Counted from the stretch's first letter, positions 45,940-56,685 are shown. The stretch is DNA of 64,000 bases from Gracilibacillus dipsosauri (GCF_003176895.1 NZ_QGTD01000013.1:235324-299323), one strand, 5' to 3'. The notes: generated by a model not told the origin, from the letters alone. Numbers and translations: made by a program.

Positions 45940-46935
45940 TTAATAAATTAATCCTAAAAGCTCTTCTTTCGAAATTTTACCTAAGTAATGAGATACTTCG
46001 ATATCTTCTAGTGCATCATCCATTGCTTGACGATCATATCGTACCCCTTTTAGCTTGTCCTCTAATTCACTAACATCTCCAACACCGAAAAAGTCACCAT
46101 AAATTTTGCAATCCTCAATCATTCCTTTATGCACATCCAAGCGTACGTCAACTAAACCAGCTGGGAATTTGTGTGAATGCTGGATGTTAAATTTCGGTGA
46201 TTTTCCATAATTCCATTCCCATTGCTGATAGCGTTCTTTCGATAATTGATGAATATTTTCCCAGTCTTCTTCTGTTAATTCATAACGTGGTACCTCTTCT
46301 AGCTTATCAACATGAAAGACATGACAAAGTATATGCTCCTTTAATGCATCCATTGATAGCTTACTTTCCATAAATTCTGAAATATTTGCTACACGACTTC
46401 TGATGGATTTTATTCCTTTAGAGATTATCTTCTCTGTTTTTACATTGAGTGATCTTACCACATGTTCAATTTCAGAATCATACATTAATGTTCCATGACT
46501 AAACATTCGACCACGTGTTGTAAATTGGGCATTTCCTGAGATCTTGCGCCCCTCTGCAACTAAGTCATTACGTCCACTTAATTCGGCAGGAACCCCCAGT
46601 GCCTTCAATGCATCCACAACGGGTTCTGTGAATTTTGCAAAGTTATGAAAACTGTTACCATCATCTTTTGTAATAAAGCTAAAATTCAGATTTCCTTGAT
46701 CATGGTAGACTGCACCGCCACCAGAAAGACGACGGACAACGTGAATACCTTTTTCCTCTACATAGTCTGTATTGATCTCTTCAATTGTATTCTGATTTTT
46801 ACCAATAATGATCGAAGGTTCATTTATGTAGAACAGCAAATAGGTATCCTTCTCTCCGAACTGTTTTAATATATATTCTTCAATAGCTAAATTAATGTGT
46901 GGATCTGTAATTCCTTTATTATCAATAAATTTCAT
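45940..46935 (-). CDS. lplJ: Lipoate-protein ligase
   Basis: 331 residues. Biotin/lipoate ligase domain with RRLSGGGAVYHDQGNLNFSF, ISGNAQF (catalytic Lys in GRKISGNA) and SHGTLMYDSE, then the C-terminal LplA accessory domain. It attaches free lipoate to E2 and GcvH proteins. Neighbourhood (yhfN, yhfH) identifies it as LplJ (YhfJ). Confidence 0.94.
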   Translation of the reverse strand: MKFIDNKGITDPHINLAIEEYILKQFGEKDTYLLFYINEPSIIIGKNQNTIEEINTDYVEEKGIHVVRRLSGGGAVYHDQGNLNFSFITKDDGNSFHNFAKFTEPVVDALKALGVPAELSGRNDLVAEGRKISGNAQFTTRGRMFSHGTLMYDSEIEHVVRSLNVKTEKIISKGIKSIRSRVANISEFMESKLSMDALKEHILCHVFHVDKLEEVPRYELTEEDWENIHQLSKERYQQWEWNYGKSPKFNIQHSHKFPAGLVDVRLDVHKGMIEDCKIYGDFFGVGDVSELEDKLKGVRYDRQAMDDALEDIEVSHYLGKISKEELLGLIY

Positions 46936-47014
46936 TTGATAGTGACACCCCTTTTTATCTAAGCTTTTCTACCTAAGTATAAAAGAAGAAAGAGGATAAA
47001 ACAATTTTTTGAAA

Positions 47015-47060
47015 TTGTACTAATACAAAGTATTGATTTTTTGATTTTGTTATAATACAA
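47015..47060. promoter_or_regulatory. Paired 14-bp dyads in the lplJ-yhfH intergenic region
   Basis: TTGTACTAATACAA (47015-47028) and TTGTTATAATACAA (47047-47060) agree at 12 of 14 positions and are 32 bp apart start to start. The second contains a perfect TATAAT, the likely -10 of yhfH. The symmetry suggests operators of a repressor, perhaps GntR type; no regulator gene is adjacent. Confidence 0.45.
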
Positions 47061-47095
47061 TAAATGTACGACACGATTTTTGGAGGGATTTCTCT

Positions 47096-47224
47096 ATGAT
47101 AAACATCTTAGAATTCTTTCGTAATATCCCTAGAAAAAAGTGTGTAAAGTGCGGAAATGATATTGTAGAACAAGCAGATTGTTATCATAACATTTGTGAC
47201 AGCTGCAATCATCCCGCCATTTAA
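47096..47224 (+). CDS. yhfH: Small zinc-ribbon-like protein YhfH
   Basis: 42 residues (MINILEFFRNIPRKKCVKCG...) behind TGGAGGG. Two CxxC pairs (CVKCG and CDSC) can bind zinc. Length and pattern match the YhfH family that lies beside lplJ in Bacillaceae. Function unknown. Confidence 0.85.
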   Translation: MINILEFFRNIPRKKCVKCGNDIVEQADCYHNICDSCNHPAI

Positions 47225-47339
47225 CCTATACGTCTTTTACCCTATATCTTTCGTTCCTTTCATCCTTCTTATCCTGCTGAATAAGGATGACGAACATTCC
47301 CATCCAATTAATCAAGATATATGTGAAAGACAGACACCT

Positions 47340-47366
47340 GCAGCTTCTAAAGCTGCTCTTTTTTTA
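47340..47366 (+). terminator. Terminator after yhfH
   Basis: GCAGCTT / AAGCTGC stem with a 3-base loop, then TCTTTTTTT. Confidence 0.8.
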
Positions 47367-47382
47367 TATATGGTATAAACAC

Positions 47383-47418
47383 AAAAAAAAGTAGAGTGCT
47401 TTTCTAAGCAACTCTACT
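47383..47418 (-). terminator. Terminator of the hem operon
   Basis: On the minus strand AGTAGAGT-GCTT / AAGC-ACTCTACT followed by eight T. The hemY stop codon lies in the stem. Confidence 0.88.
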
Positions 47419-48808
47419 CGGCTAAAAACTCTAACATTTTCTTGACGGTCTCTTCCCCTTGATCAATACAGTCCGGAATCCCAATCCCTTTATAGGGACT
47501 ACCAGCTACATATACGCCAGGGAGGTGTTCCATCAAATCTCCTTCTAATTTTTCTACCATCTGCTTATGCCCAACACGGTATTGGGGCATTGCATTTTCC
47601 CAACGTGTCACAACAGAAAAAAGAGGTTTACCATCAATCCTCATAATCTTATTCAAATCGGCAAGAACTAGCTCCTCTAATCCATCATCTGATAGATGAA
47701 TCACTTCTTCATCACCAGGTCTTCCTACATAACAACGAAGCAATGCCTTTCCTTCTGGTACAGTGGTTTCCGGCCATTTTTTATGTGTCCATGTACAAGC
47801 TGTTATACGATTACTACTATTGCGTGATACGACGAAACCAGTACCATCAATATCTTCTTTAATAGCAGACTGATCAAAGGCTAACACAACATTTGCTACA
47901 GATGTTGCCTTCATTTCCCCTAGCTTTTGGATAAAATCATAAGAACCTAACATTTGTTTCATGGACGCAAAAGGTGTTGCCACCATCACCGCATCAGCAT
48001 TCACTATTGAGCCATCTGATAAGGAAAGTTGGTAGTTACTATTTATTTTTTCCAATGATTTAACCTTTGTATTTTTATAGATCATTTCATCCCCAAGAGC
48101 TTGCTCTAATGCTTCCACGAGTGTTTGTAAACCACCTTCAAGACTGTAGAACATGCTTCTCTTTTTGCCCGTATTCTTCGTCTTTGGCATCGACTTTTGC
48201 AAGCCCCTTACAATACTGCCATACTTTTGCTCCAGTTCGTAAAAATTTGGGAAAGTAGCCATTAAGCTTAAATCATCGATATCTCCGGCATAAATACCAG
48301 ATAGTAATGGTTCTATTAAATTTTCAACCAATTCATCACCAAATCGCTTGCGAAAGAATTTTCCTAGTGATTGATCGTCTTGAGGCATTCCTTTAGGTCT
48401 AATAAAATCCATCCCTGCTCGAAGCTTGCCCGCTATACTAAATAAATCGGATAATAAAAATGGTTTGACTTGAGTAGGAATACCCATAAATGATCCTTGA
48501 GGCATACTATGGAGTTCATTTCCAATTAGTATATAAGATTTCCCTGTCCCATTTGTTACTAGCTTATCCCCTAAGCCAACCTCACGGACAAGACGCTCAG
48601 CCGACTGCTTTCGAATGAGAAAGGAATCAGGCCCACGTTCCATTGTAAAGCCATCCCGACGCTCTGTTTTAATTTTTCCACCAAGACGATTGCTCGCTTC
48701 TATTACATTCACTTCATATGGTAGATTTTCTTCTTTTATCTGCTTTTTTAAGTAAAAAGCGGCGGTAAGTCCCGCAATACCACCGCCAATGATTACAATC
48801 TTTTTCAT
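47414..48808 (-). CDS. hemY: Coproporphyrinogen III oxidase (HemY/CgoX)
   Basis: 464 residues. FAD-binding [17 protein letters not shown] and the ERGPDSFL segment, C-terminal [21 protein letters not shown]. In Gram-positives this enzyme oxidises coproporphyrinogen III to coproporphyrin III in the coproporphyrin-dependent heme route. Overlaps hemH by 4 bases (ATGA), showing translational coupling in hemE-hemH-hemY. Confidence 0.96.
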   Translation of the reverse strand: MKKIVIIGGGIAGLTAAFYLKKQIKEENLPYEVNVIEASNRLGGKIKTERRDGFTMERGPDSFLIRKQSAERLVREVGLGDKLVTNGTGKSYILIGNELHSMPQGSFMGIPTQVKPFLLSDLFSIAGKLRAGMDFIRPKGMPQDDQSLGKFFRKRFGDELVENLIEPLLSGIYAGDIDDLSLMATFPNFYELEQKYGSIVRGLQKSMPKTKNTGKKRSMFYSLEGGLQTLVEALEQALGDEMIYKNTKVKSLEKINSNYQLSLSDGSIVNADAVMVATPFASMKQMLGSYDFIQKLGEMKATSVANVVLAFDQSAIKEDIDGTGFVVSRNSSNRITACTWTHKKWPETTVPEGKALLRCYVGRPGDEEVIHLSDDGLEELVLADLNKIMRIDGKPLFSVVTRWENAMPQYRVGHKQMVEKLEGDLMEHLPGVYVAGSPYKGIGIPDCIDQGEETVKKMLEFLAE

Positions 48809-49749
48809 GATCGATCATTACTTTTATATTTATTTAACACAACGGTTGCTAAAGTATCGATAAATTTAGGATGAGCGTTCGGCATGGATGGACGATAGTA
48901 GTTCGCACCAAGCTCCTCACATACAACCTTACATTCATAATCATTGTCATAGAGAACTTCTAAGTGGTCTGCAACAAACCCAACCGGGGCATAAATAAAG
49001 CTGCGGTATCCTTTTTCATTATATAACTCACGGGTTAAATCCTGTACATCTGGACCTAACCAAGGATCAGGCGTATTTCCTTCACTTTGCCAGCCAATTT
49101 CCAAATTTTTAATTCCTGTTTTTGCTTTAATAAGCTCTGCCGTTTTTTGTAATTGCTCTGGATATGGGTCACCATATTGCAAAATTTTCTCAGGAAGGCT
49201 ATGGGCAGAGACAATAAGCACCGCGTTCTCTTTTTCTGTTTCTTCCATTTTTTCATATTCTGCTAAGATGGCTTTCTTCCAATAATCGATAAATCCTTCT
49301 GCATCATACCAGCTTTCCACAGAGTTTATCGTGATACCAAATTTAGCTGCCTCGTCTTGAGCACGACCATTGTAAGACTTCACACTAAAAGTAGAATAAT
49401 GTGGGGCAAGTACTATAGAAATAGCTTCTGTTATCCCATCATCAGCCATTTTTTTCACTGCGTCTTCTACAAATGGCTCAATATGCTTTAAGCCTAAGTA
49501 GTGAACGAATTCCACATCATCCTGTACTTCATTTAAATGGTCTTCTAATGCCTTTGCCTGATCTTTCGTGATTTTAGCAAGTGGAGAAATACCACCGATT
49601 GCTTTGTATCTCTCTTTTAAGTCTTCTAACATCTCTGGGGATGGTTTACGTCCATGGCGAATATCTGTGTAATAGCGTTCAATGTCTGCTTCCTCATAAG
49701 GAGTACCATATGCCATTACGAGTAGTCCGATTTTTTTCTTTGTCATCAT
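48805..49749 (-). CDS. hemH: Coproporphyrin ferrochelatase (HemH/CpfC)
   Basis: 314 residues. Inserts iron into coproporphyrin III. Family landmarks: [33 protein letters not shown], the metal-binding His in [10 protein letters not shown] and Glu in [14 protein letters not shown]. Normal length. Middle gene of the operon. Confidence 0.96.
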   Translation of the reverse strand: MMTKKKIGLLVMAYGTPYEEADIERYYTDIRHGRKPSPEMLEDLKERYKAIGGISPLAKITKDQAKALEDHLNEVQDDVEFVHYLGLKHIEPFVEDAVKKMADDGITEAISIVLAPHYSTFSVKSYNGRAQDEAAKFGITINSVESWYDAEGFIDYWKKAILAEYEKMEETEKENAVLIVSAHSLPEKILQYGDPYPEQLQKTAELIKAKTGIKNLEIGWQSEGNTPDPWLGPDVQDLTRELYNEKGYRSFIYAPVGFVADHLEVLYDNDYECKVVCEELGANYYRPSMPNAHPKFIDTLATVVLNKYKSNDRS

Positions 49750-49761
49750 GAAACATCCTTT

Positions 49762-50796
49762 CTATGCTTGCTTGGAATAAGTATGAATAAATTCAGTTAA
49801 TTTTTTTAAACGATCTGGATTTATTTCTGGTGTCACTCCATGTCCAAGGTTAAATACATGACTCGGATATTGTTTTCCTTCATCAATGATTTCTTTCACT
49901 TTCTTTTCAACCGTTGCCCAATCTGAGAGCAGGAAGGCTGGGTCTAAGTTCCCTTGTAATGCCTTTGTTACATCTAAGTTTCTCGCCTCACGAATAGATA
50001 AGCGCCAGTCTAATCCAATCACATCAACAGGGAGATCATTCCATTCCTTCACTAAATGACTTGCACCTACTCCAAATAAAATAAGAGGTACATTATTTTT
50101 TCTCAATTCTGTAAAAATATGCTGCATAATTGGTTTGATGTAGGTTCGATAATCAGCAACATTTAACGCACCAACCCATGAATCAAAAATTTGAATAGCT
50201 TGGGCACCAGCTTGTATCTGGGCATTGACATACGTTATTGTCATATCAGCTAATTTGTCCATCAGAGCAAACCATGCCTTCGGGTCACTATACATCAATG
50301 CTTTTGTTCGATGATAATTTTTCGATGGACCTCCTTCAATCATATAGCTTGCTATGGTAAAAGGAGCACCACTAAAACCGATCAAAGGTACTTGAAGCTG
50401 TTCCTTTGTTAATATTCGAATCGTTTCTAATACATATGGAACATCACTTTCGGGATCGATTGTTCCTAATTTCTCCACATCTTTTAATGACTTTATAGGA
50501 TTCTCAATTACTGGACCAATGCCAGATTGGATCTCTACATCTACACCAATTGCCGGTAATGGTGACATGATATCCTTGTACAAAACAGCTGCATCGACAT
50601 TATACATGTCTACAGGAAGCTTCGTAACATAGGCACATAGTTCCGGCTGGTGAGTAATTTCAAATAAAGAATATTTCTTTTTTAATTCTCTATATTCTTT
50701 TTGGGACCTTCCAGCCTGACGCATATACCAGACAGGCGTATAGTCTGTTTCCTCACCACGAAACGCTTTTAAAATCGTATCATTAAATGTTGTCAT
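49762..50796 (-). CDS. hemE: Uroporphyrinogen decarboxylase
   Basis: 344 residues from ATG 50796 behind AAAGGATGG; the longer reading to 50820 has no site. Converts uroporphyrinogen III to coproporphyrinogen III. Signatures [45 protein letters not shown] and IFDSWVG are complete. First gene of the hem operon. Confidence 0.97.
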   Translation of the reverse strand: MTTFNDTILKAFRGEETDYTPVWYMRQAGRSQKEYRELKKKYSLFEITHQPELCAYVTKLPVDMYNVDAAVLYKDIMSPLPAIGVDVEIQSGIGPVIENPIKSLKDVEKLGTIDPESDVPYVLETIRILTKEQLQVPLIGFSGAPFTIASYMIEGGPSKNYHRTKALMYSDPKAWFALMDKLADMTITYVNAQIQAGAQAIQIFDSWVGALNVADYRTYIKPIMQHIFTELRKNNVPLILFGVGASHLVKEWNDLPVDVIGLDWRLSIREARNLDVTKALQGNLDPAFLLSDWATVEKKVKEIIDEGKQYPSHVFNLGHGVTPEINPDRLKKLTEFIHTYSKQA

Positions 50797-50851
50797 ATCT
50801 ATTCCATCCTTTTTCCTCATTCTATTTAACTATAAAATGTTTAATCGTACA

Positions 50852-50880
50852 TGTATAGCATTTTTCACAATTGTTCACTA
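50852..50880 (-). promoter_or_regulatory. Promoter of hemEHY
   Basis: Minus strand TGC-TATACA extended -10 (50852-50857) and a weak TAGTGA -35 at 50875-50880 with 17-base spacing, about 55 bases before hemE. Confidence 0.45.
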
Positions 50881-50882
50881 AA

Positions 50883-50897
50883 TTGTAATTATTATAA
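50883..50897. promoter_or_regulatory. PerR-like box upstream of hemEHY
   Basis: TTGTAATTATTATAA matches the PerR consensus TTATAATNATTATAA at all defined positions but one (G for A at position 3). It sits just upstream of the predicted -35. AT-rich background makes chance matches possible. Confidence 0.4.
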
Positions 50898-50929
50898 CTA
50901 AAAAACAATTATAAAGCTAAAATTAATTC

Positions 50930-53104
50930 TTATTCTCTAAAGGTTGTGATATTCGATGGTTGTCCCGATTGCTCTGTTAACGGATTATATGGAACAACAT
51001 AATACTGCTTTGATTGAAAAACATCACCTAATCCAACAGTATAATTCCCTTTCCCTTTCACTTCTCCAACTAATTTATCCTTTTCTTCCCTCTGTTCATA
51101 AATTTGATAAACAATTCGTTCATCATCAGCTACTGTCCAGTTTAATTCTCCTTGAATTACGGTGAAACCGCCAAATTCTATCGATGTCGATAAATCCGTA
51201 ATGACAGGTAATTCTCCGATTGGCTTAGGCAACTCCTTCACTTGATTAGGTTTTTCAAAGTTTTGCTTTAACGAATGATGTTTATCTATCTCTTGTAAAA
51301 TCGATTTTGTCAATCGAGTCGGTGCTTCACTACCAGTGGTGAGATAATTTTCTGCTGGAGCTTCGGAAAACCCTATCCATGCTGACATCACATAGTCAGG
51401 AGTGAATCCCGCAAACCAGGCATCTTTTATATTCCCCGGTGAGTGTGGATGCTCTGTCGATCCTGTTTTTCCTGCTAATGCTTTGGAAAAATCTCCATTT
51501 TGTGCTGTACCCGTTTGGACAACCCCCTCTAACATCCGTACCATATTCCATGCGACCTGTTGGTTAAAAATCTCCGTTGTTTTTTGTTCTTGTGGAGTGA
51601 TAATCTCTCCTGAGGAATCGGTTATGGATTGGATACTTCTCGATTCCGTCCATTGTCCTCGATGAATAAAGGTACGATATGCTTCTGTTATTTCTATAGG
51701 TGTTAATCCTTTTTCTAGCCCACCTAATGCGATAGCAAGTCCTTTATCTTTTATAGTAAGATTCATTTTTTCTAAAACAGCTTTACTATAATCAATTCCG
51801 ATTTGATCTAATAACCAGACTGCTGGAGCATTTTTCGATTGGTTGATCGCCTCATACATCGTGACTTGCCCATCATATTGACCGTCTGCATTTTTAACAT
51901 GATAGCCATCATAATCGATATCTTTGTCAAGGAGTAAATCGTATGGTTTATATTCCCCTAATTGCATAGCTGGACCATAGACTGCTAAAGGCTTCATAAT
52001 AGACCCAGGCTGTTTAGCAACATGAAGCTGATTAATTTCCGAGAAGGAAAAATCACGACCAGCAATTAATGCCTTTAAATGTCCTGATTCTTGTTCCATT
52101 AATACGAAGGTCCCATCCACCTTTTGATTAGAAGCTTGAAAAAAGCTATCGTCCAGCATTTTTTGATAGGCAATTTTTTGCATTAGTGGATCCATATATA
52201 CCTCTATCGTATAGCCACCACGCTTCAACGCCTCCCTACTGAGCCCATATACATACTCTACTTCCTTCAATACATGGTCAAAATAGTCATCTAACCATGG
52301 TTCCTCCTCCTGCTCATGTGTTTGAACGTTTATCGTTTTTGCTTGGAAGGAGAGCATCTCTTCTGTTGAAATTTCTCCATACTTCTCCATTTGAGAAAGG
52401 GCAAGGTCTCTTCTTTCTTTTGCCTTTTCCTTATCAATATAAGGAGAATAAGTGTTAGGGGCTTTTACCATTGCAGCAAGGAGTGCCCCTTCATCGATCG
52501 TAAGCTCTGAAATATCTTTTCCAAAAAAGTAATCCGCTGCTGTTCCGACACCATAAATTCCATGCGCAAAATACACTTCATTTAAATAAAGCTCAAGAAT
52601 TTTTTCCTTACTATAATTACGTTCCAAATAGATGGAAGCCATAACCTCTTTCGTTTTTCGCATCCATGTTTTATCATTAACTAAGAATAAGTTTTTCGCT
52701 AGCTGTTGTGTAATCGTACTTCCGCCTTCGACTTTGCTCATGGCGAGAATGTCACGATATAATGCCCGTGCAACTGCTGGAAAGGATATTCCGGAATGTT
52801 CATAAAAATCCTTGTCCTCTAATGATAAAAAGGCAGCTTCCACATGTTCAGGTATTTCATCTATGGAGACATACTCACGATTTTCGCTATAAAGTTTTCC
52901 TAGAATTGTCCCATCCTCAGTTACAACCTTAGAGGTTTGGGGTAAATATGTAGCAGCTTCATTAAAAACTAAACTTCCACCAAATAATAAGAATAAATAA
53001 CCACAGAAAGCGAAGAAAATCATTGCAGTAAAGATAATAACCAACACTTTAAAGCGTTTTATCATTACCCAGCTGTTCTGCATCCATTTATGGAGAAATC
53101 CCAA
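50930..53104 (-). CDS. pbpF: Class A penicillin-binding protein (PBP2c type)
   Basis: 724 residues from TTG 53104, which is 9 bases after AAAGGTGG; the frame is open to 53137. One TM anchor (about 22-44), GT51 glycosyltransferase domain (EDKDFYEHSGI, GGSTITQQLAKN, KEKILELYLNEVYF), then a transpeptidase domain with SxxK QPGSIMKP, SKN and KTGS. A C-terminal fibronectin-like segment follows. It polymerises and crosslinks peptidoglycan. Position beside hemE is the same as pbpF in B. subtilis. Confidence 0.93.
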   Translation of the reverse strand: MGFLHKWMQNSWVMIKRFKVLVIIFTAMIFFAFCGYLFLLFGGSLVFNEAATYLPQTSKVVTEDGTILGKLYSENREYVSIDEIPEHVEAAFLSLEDKDFYEHSGISFPAVARALYRDILAMSKVEGGSTITQQLAKNLFLVNDKTWMRKTKEVMASIYLERNYSKEKILELYLNEVYFAHGIYGVGTAADYFFGKDISELTIDEGALLAAMVKAPNTYSPYIDKEKAKERRDLALSQMEKYGEISTEEMLSFQAKTINVQTHEQEEEPWLDDYFDHVLKEVEYVYGLSREALKRGGYTIEVYMDPLMQKIAYQKMLDDSFFQASNQKVDGTFVLMEQESGHLKALIAGRDFSFSEINQLHVAKQPGSIMKPLAVYGPAMQLGEYKPYDLLLDKDIDYDGYHVKNADGQYDGQVTMYEAINQSKNAPAVWLLDQIGIDYSKAVLEKMNLTIKDKGLAIALGGLEKGLTPIEITEAYRTFIHRGQWTESRSIQSITDSSGEIITPQEQKTTEIFNQQVAWNMVRMLEGVVQTGTAQNGDFSKALAGKTGSTEHPHSPGNIKDAWFAGFTPDYVMSAWIGFSEAPAENYLTTGSEAPTRLTKSILQEIDKHHSLKQNFEKPNQVKELPKPIGELPVITDLSTSIEFGGFTVIQGELNWTVADDERIVYQIYEQREEKDKLVGEVKGKGNYTVGLGDVFQSKQYYVVPYNPLTEQSGQPSNITTFRE

Positions 53105-53243
53105 CAGTTTGCACCACCTTTCATCAAATTTTGGCATCTACACTTGCATCTTTTGTCACATTTTAACACACAATATTTTTATTTTATCACACAACATACG
53201 GGAAAAACGATTTTAAAGAATTGATAATCGAGGAGGAAAGAAA

Positions 53244-53714
53244 ATGAAGGCATTTATGACAAATGGTACTTTTGAATACTTATCGAAGTTAGAAGAACAA
53301 CACCCCTTTATTCTAATGCATAATGCGGATACAGCCATTGCATATTATGAAGATGATAAAAATTCTTCTATTTTCAAAACAAGCCGAAATTATGAAGTAG
53401 TCCTATCACAAAATGATTTGCAAGAAACTGGTTTTATCGCTCTTACACATCTTCCCATTACAGACGAAGGTGCTCCTATTTTTGAATTGGAATTCAAGGA
53501 AACAGCTAAGAACATAACAGATCACCCAGGATTTATCGCACTTAGACTCCTACGTCCTTCCAAGGGGAAAACGTATATCTTACTAACAGAGTGGCGAAAT
53601 AAATATGCTTATCAAAGATGGAAAAATGACAAAGGAATGGCAATAGAACAAAAGCCATATAGTGCAGGCCCTGCCTATACTAATGTATATCAAGTAGGAG
53701 AAGAGGAAGCGTAA
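53244..53714 (+). CDS. hmoB: Heme-degrading monooxygenase HmoB-like
   Basis: 156 residues behind GAGGAGG. C-terminal ABM fold (about 65-150) with HPGFIALRLLRPSKGKTYILLTEWRNKYAYQRW, the conserved Asn/Trp/His environment of IsdG-type enzymes; the N-terminal 60 residues are the extra domain seen in B. subtilis HmoB (YhgC). Degrades heme releasing iron. Divergent from pbpF, close to the heme biosynthesis operon. Confidence 0.88.
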   Translation: MKAFMTNGTFEYLSKLEEQHPFILMHNADTAIAYYEDDKNSSIFKTSRNYEVVLSQNDLQETGFIALTHLPITDEGAPIFELEFKETAKNITDHPGFIALRLLRPSKGKTYILLTEWRNKYAYQRWKNDKGMAIEQKPYSAGPAYTNVYQVGEEEA

Positions 53715-53829
53715 GTACTTGGAGAAATAGTGACTGAAGGATTGCATGGGTGTTGGGACGTGTATCATCGCTTTGATAACAGAGTTTTTAAAATGTGGGA
53801 TTGCCCGAAATGTTACTTCACTAAAAAAC

Positions 53830-53870
53830 AATCCAGACTTTTCTAACTAGATAAAAGTCTGGATTTATAC
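53830..53870. terminator. Bidirectional terminator after hmoB
   Basis: 13-bp stem AATCCAGACTTTT / AAAAGTCTGGATT with a 10-base loop, between convergent genes. Confidence 0.8.
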
Positions 53871-53883
53871 CTTTTTTATTCCA

Positions 53884-54354
53884 TTATTCTAATACTTCTG
53901 TTTCAAAAAATGATTCGAATCTTTCATTTTCTTGTTCCCCAACAATACGAGCAGATTCTTCTCCATCTTCAAAATGGACAATGGTTGGTGTTGCCTCAAT
54001 TCCGTATGCATCCCATTGTGCTTCAAACTCTAATAAATTTAATTTAACTAGATCAATCCCATAGCCTTCTGCCATTGGAACGACAACTGGGGTAGTACGT
54101 TGGCAGTGTACACATGTAGGACTATAGAAATAAACCGTTACATCTTCACCATTTTCAAGCTTGTCTGCTAGCTCATCTGGTAGAATTTGATTTTGATAGT
54201 TTTCATCATCTAATTGTTCGATGGTTGCAGAATGAAGGTCTGATTTATCGAACGGATTTCCTTCTGACGCCTTGTCCTTTTGATATTTCACGACGAAGAA
54301 TAAGGCTAAAAAAATTACTACTAGCACTATGATAAATATAATCATCTTTTTCAA
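53884..54354 (-). CDS. Membrane-anchored thioredoxin-like disulfide protein (BdbD/DsbA partner)
   Basis: 156 residues from TTG 54354 behind AAAGGAG. One N-terminal anchor (about 4-22), then a thioredoxin fold with CxxC in FYSPTCVHCQRTTP and the cis-Pro in ATPTIVHF. Lies 2 bases after bdbC on the same strand. It probably oxidises thiols of exported proteins and is itself reoxidised by BdbC. It is shorter than BdbD and thioredoxin-like rather than DsbA-like, so no symbol is given. Confidence 0.85.
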   Translation of the reverse strand: MKKMIIFIIVLVVIFLALFFVVKYQKDKASEGNPFDKSDLHSATIEQLDDENYQNQILPDELADKLENGEDVTVYFYSPTCVHCQRTTPVVVPMAEGYGIDLVKLNLLEFEAQWDAYGIEATPTIVHFEDGEESARIVGEQENERFESFFETEVLE

Positions 54355-54356
54355 AA

Positions 54357-54779
54357 TTAAGCTCTCCTTTGTTGAACAATTAATGCAAGGTGTAGGCTAA
54401 AAATGACTAAAAAAGCTACAAATGCTTGAAAAGGAATGGTGATAAACCCTAGAAAATCTACATAGATAGCATTACAAGGAACCACTCCACATGCATCCCC
54501 AGCAGATTGTAAGCTTGGTACATTTTGAATTAAATAATGATAGCCAGAAACGAGAATACCGATTCCACTCATTATGATTCCAGGAAATGCATATCTGATA
54601 TCTTTTTTATAAAGAGCATACCCATAAATAAGAACTAGTGGATACATTAAAATTCGTTGATACCAGCATAGTTCACAGGGTATATAATCCATAACTTCTG
54701 AGTAAAATAGGCTGCCTAGCATAGCAACTAAACTTTGCGCCCAAATGATAAACAATAGCGTATCTTTCTTACTATCCAT
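54357..54779 (-). CDS. bdbC: DsbB-like disulfide oxidoreductase BdbC
   Basis: 140 residues behind AGGTGG. Four TM helices with CELCWYQRILMYPL (first Cys pair), a second pair in CGVVPCN, and FLGFITIPFQAF; this follows B. subtilis BdbC closely. Passes electrons to quinone, reoxidising its thiol partner, and supports competence pseudopilin disulfides in B. subtilis. Confidence 0.92.
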   Translation of the reverse strand: MDSKKDTLLFIIWAQSLVAMLGSLFYSEVMDYIPCELCWYQRILMYPLVLIYGYALYKKDIRYAFPGIIMSGIGILVSGYHYLIQNVPSLQSAGDACGVVPCNAIYVDFLGFITIPFQAFVAFLVIFSLHLALIVQQRRA

Positions 54780-54899
54780 TATCCACCTCTCTCCTCTCCC
54801 ATCTTATTATACAGATAACCATTCTATTTACAAAATAGATTGAGCGATTTTACAAAAAATTTAAACAGAGGCTAGCCGTGAAGGTAGCCCCTGAAATTT

Positions 54900-55925
54900 T
54901 TAACCGATAAATTGATAATATAATTTTTTAGCTTCTGTCAAATCTTTTGTGCCATGAATCAATGTTCTACCATCTTGAAAAACGACCATACGATGGTTCT
55001 CTATTTCAAATGAAAGAAGGTATGGATTCTGAAAAACCTTTAATGATTGTTTTTTTTGTAAATGTCTAGCGATTTCTTCTAAATGTACTTGTTTATGTGG
55101 GGAACGAATTTGAACCGTATTTCTTCCACATAAAACGGCGGTTTTTAATTGTTGCTCATAAGAAAGATTTGGAAACTGTTTATTTTCGGAGCACGATGGG
55201 CAATCTTTCTTTCTTAAAGATTCGACTGCTAACTCCATTCGCTGATTTTGCCATAGATCAAACGCTATTAGTTTTCCTGATAATTGTTGCTTGTTACCAG
55301 TTAAAATCTTGAATGCCTCGATCATTTGATGAGATACGACCATTTGTACTACAGGGCTAACAATACCAACAGTATCGCAGGTTGCGCCATCCTGTGGAAT
55401 ATGTTCCATTAGGCATTGTAAGCATGGGGTTTCATTAGGTAAAACGGTAAATGTGATGCCATAGCTAGCAACACAGCCACCATAAATCCATGGCTTTCGA
55501 TATTTTTGACAAAGGTCATTTATAAGCAAACGGGTTTCAAAATTATCGGTCGCATCAATGACTAAGTGAACCTTTGGTATGATCTGTTCCAGCTTACTGA
55601 CATCTGCATCCATCACCATTGCGTCAATTTTGACCAAATGATTAATCGACTCTAAGCGTTCCTTAGCAGCAATTGCCTTTGGAGTTTGATTGATTACATC
55701 CTTTTCAGTGAACAGCTGCTGTCTCTGCAAATTACTCTCTTCCACATAGTCACGATCTACCAAGGTTAATTTTCCAACTCCAGCACGTGTCAATGTCTCT
55801 GCACTAATAGATCCTAAGGCACCTACCCCAATGATAAGTACATGGCTTTTAGAAAGTCGCAATTGCCCCTCTTCCCCGATTGGCTCAAACAATATTTGTC
55901 TACTATAACGACTAGCTTCCAACAC
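54900..55925 (-). CDS. thiF: ThiS adenylyltransferase ThiF
   Basis: 341 residues from GTG 55925 (or TTG 55922). E1-like fold: nucleotide site [39 protein letters not shown], Zn-binding Cys pairs CLQC and CPSC. A C-terminal extension of about 90 residues is present. It adenylates the ThiS C-terminus for thiazole sulfur transfer. Overlaps thiG by 14 bases; last gene of tenI-thiO-thiS-thiG-thiF. Confidence 0.92.
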   Translation of the reverse strand: MLEASRYSRQILFEPIGEEGQLRLSKSHVLIIGVGALGSISAETLTRAGVGKLTLVDRDYVEESNLQRQQLFTEKDVINQTPKAIAAKERLESINHLVKIDAMVMDADVSKLEQIIPKVHLVIDATDNFETRLLINDLCQKYRKPWIYGGCVASYGITFTVLPNETPCLQCLMEHIPQDGATCDTVGIVSPVVQMVVSHQMIEAFKILTGNKQQLSGKLIAFDLWQNQRMELAVESLRKKDCPSCSENKQFPNLSYEQQLKTAVLCGRNTVQIRSPHKQVHLEEIARHLQKKQSLKVFQNPYLLSFEIENHRMVVFQDGRTLIHGTKDLTEAKKLYYQFIG

Positions 55926-56682
55926 TTATCCCATCCTTAGGACTACTGGCTACAGCATAATTCTTCTTTTCTATCCTACCTGCTGTATAGCCGAGTCTTC
56001 CTGCGTCAATCGCTAGCCGCATAGCCTCTGCCATTTGTACTGGATTATCCGCCCCAGAAACTGCCGTATTTAACAAAACACCATCTGCTCCTAATTCCAT
56101 TGCTAACGCTGCATCACTAGGTGAGCCAATACCTGCGTCCACGATAACTGGGACCTTTGCTTGTTCGATTATAAATTGCAAGTTTAATGGATTTACAATG
56201 CCTTGGCCACTTCCAATTGGAGAAGCTCCTGGCATAATAGCGTGAGCACCTAATTCCTCTAATTTACGTGCTAGTACAACATCATCCGAGGTATATGGCA
56301 ATACAGTGAAGCCTTCTGTCAATAGAGCTTCTGTTGCTTTTAATGTTTCTACTGGATCTGGGAGCAATGTTTTGGAGCATCCAATAACCTCTACTTTCAC
56401 CATATCACATAACCCTGAAGCATCAGCTAATTTAGCGATTCGAACTGCCTCTTCTGCATTACTTGCTCCTGCTGTATTTGGCAAGAAAGTAAATTTTTCA
56501 AGGTCGATTTTTTCAAGAAAATTGGGTTGGTTTGGATCAAAAATATTCATTCTCCGAACAGAGAAGGTTAATACTTCTGTTTGGGACACCTCCACCGCTT
56601 TTTTCTGCACATCAAAATCCGAGAATTTACCTGTTCCTAAAAATAATCGTGAGTTAAATTGATACTTTCCTATTGTAAGCAT
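55912..56682 (-). CDS. thiG: Thiazole synthase ThiG
   Basis: 256 residues. TIM barrel with [12 protein letters not shown], Lys of the Schiff base in DMVKVEVIG, and the C-terminal phosphate loops [11 protein letters not shown] and [12 protein letters not shown]. Forms the thiazole phosphate ring from DXP, iminoglycine and ThiS thiocarboxylate. The ThiS stop and the ThiG ribosome site (GGAGGAGGATG) coincide. Confidence 0.97.
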   Translation of the reverse strand: MLTIGKYQFNSRLFLGTGKFSDFDVQKKAVEVSQTEVLTFSVRRMNIFDPNQPNFLEKIDLEKFTFLPNTAGASNAEEAVRIAKLADASGLCDMVKVEVIGCSKTLLPDPVETLKATEALLTEGFTVLPYTSDDVVLARKLEELGAHAIMPGASPIGSGQGIVNPLNLQFIIEQAKVPVIVDAGIGSPSDAALAMELGADGVLLNTAVSGADNPVQMAEAMRLAIDAGRLGYTAGRIEKKNYAVASSPKDGISVGS

Positions 56683-56685
56683 TGC

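Noticed and set aside
47196..47378. 60-codon open frame after yhfH
   Set aside because: It overlaps the 3' end of yhfH and the yhfH terminator and has no convincing ribosome site.
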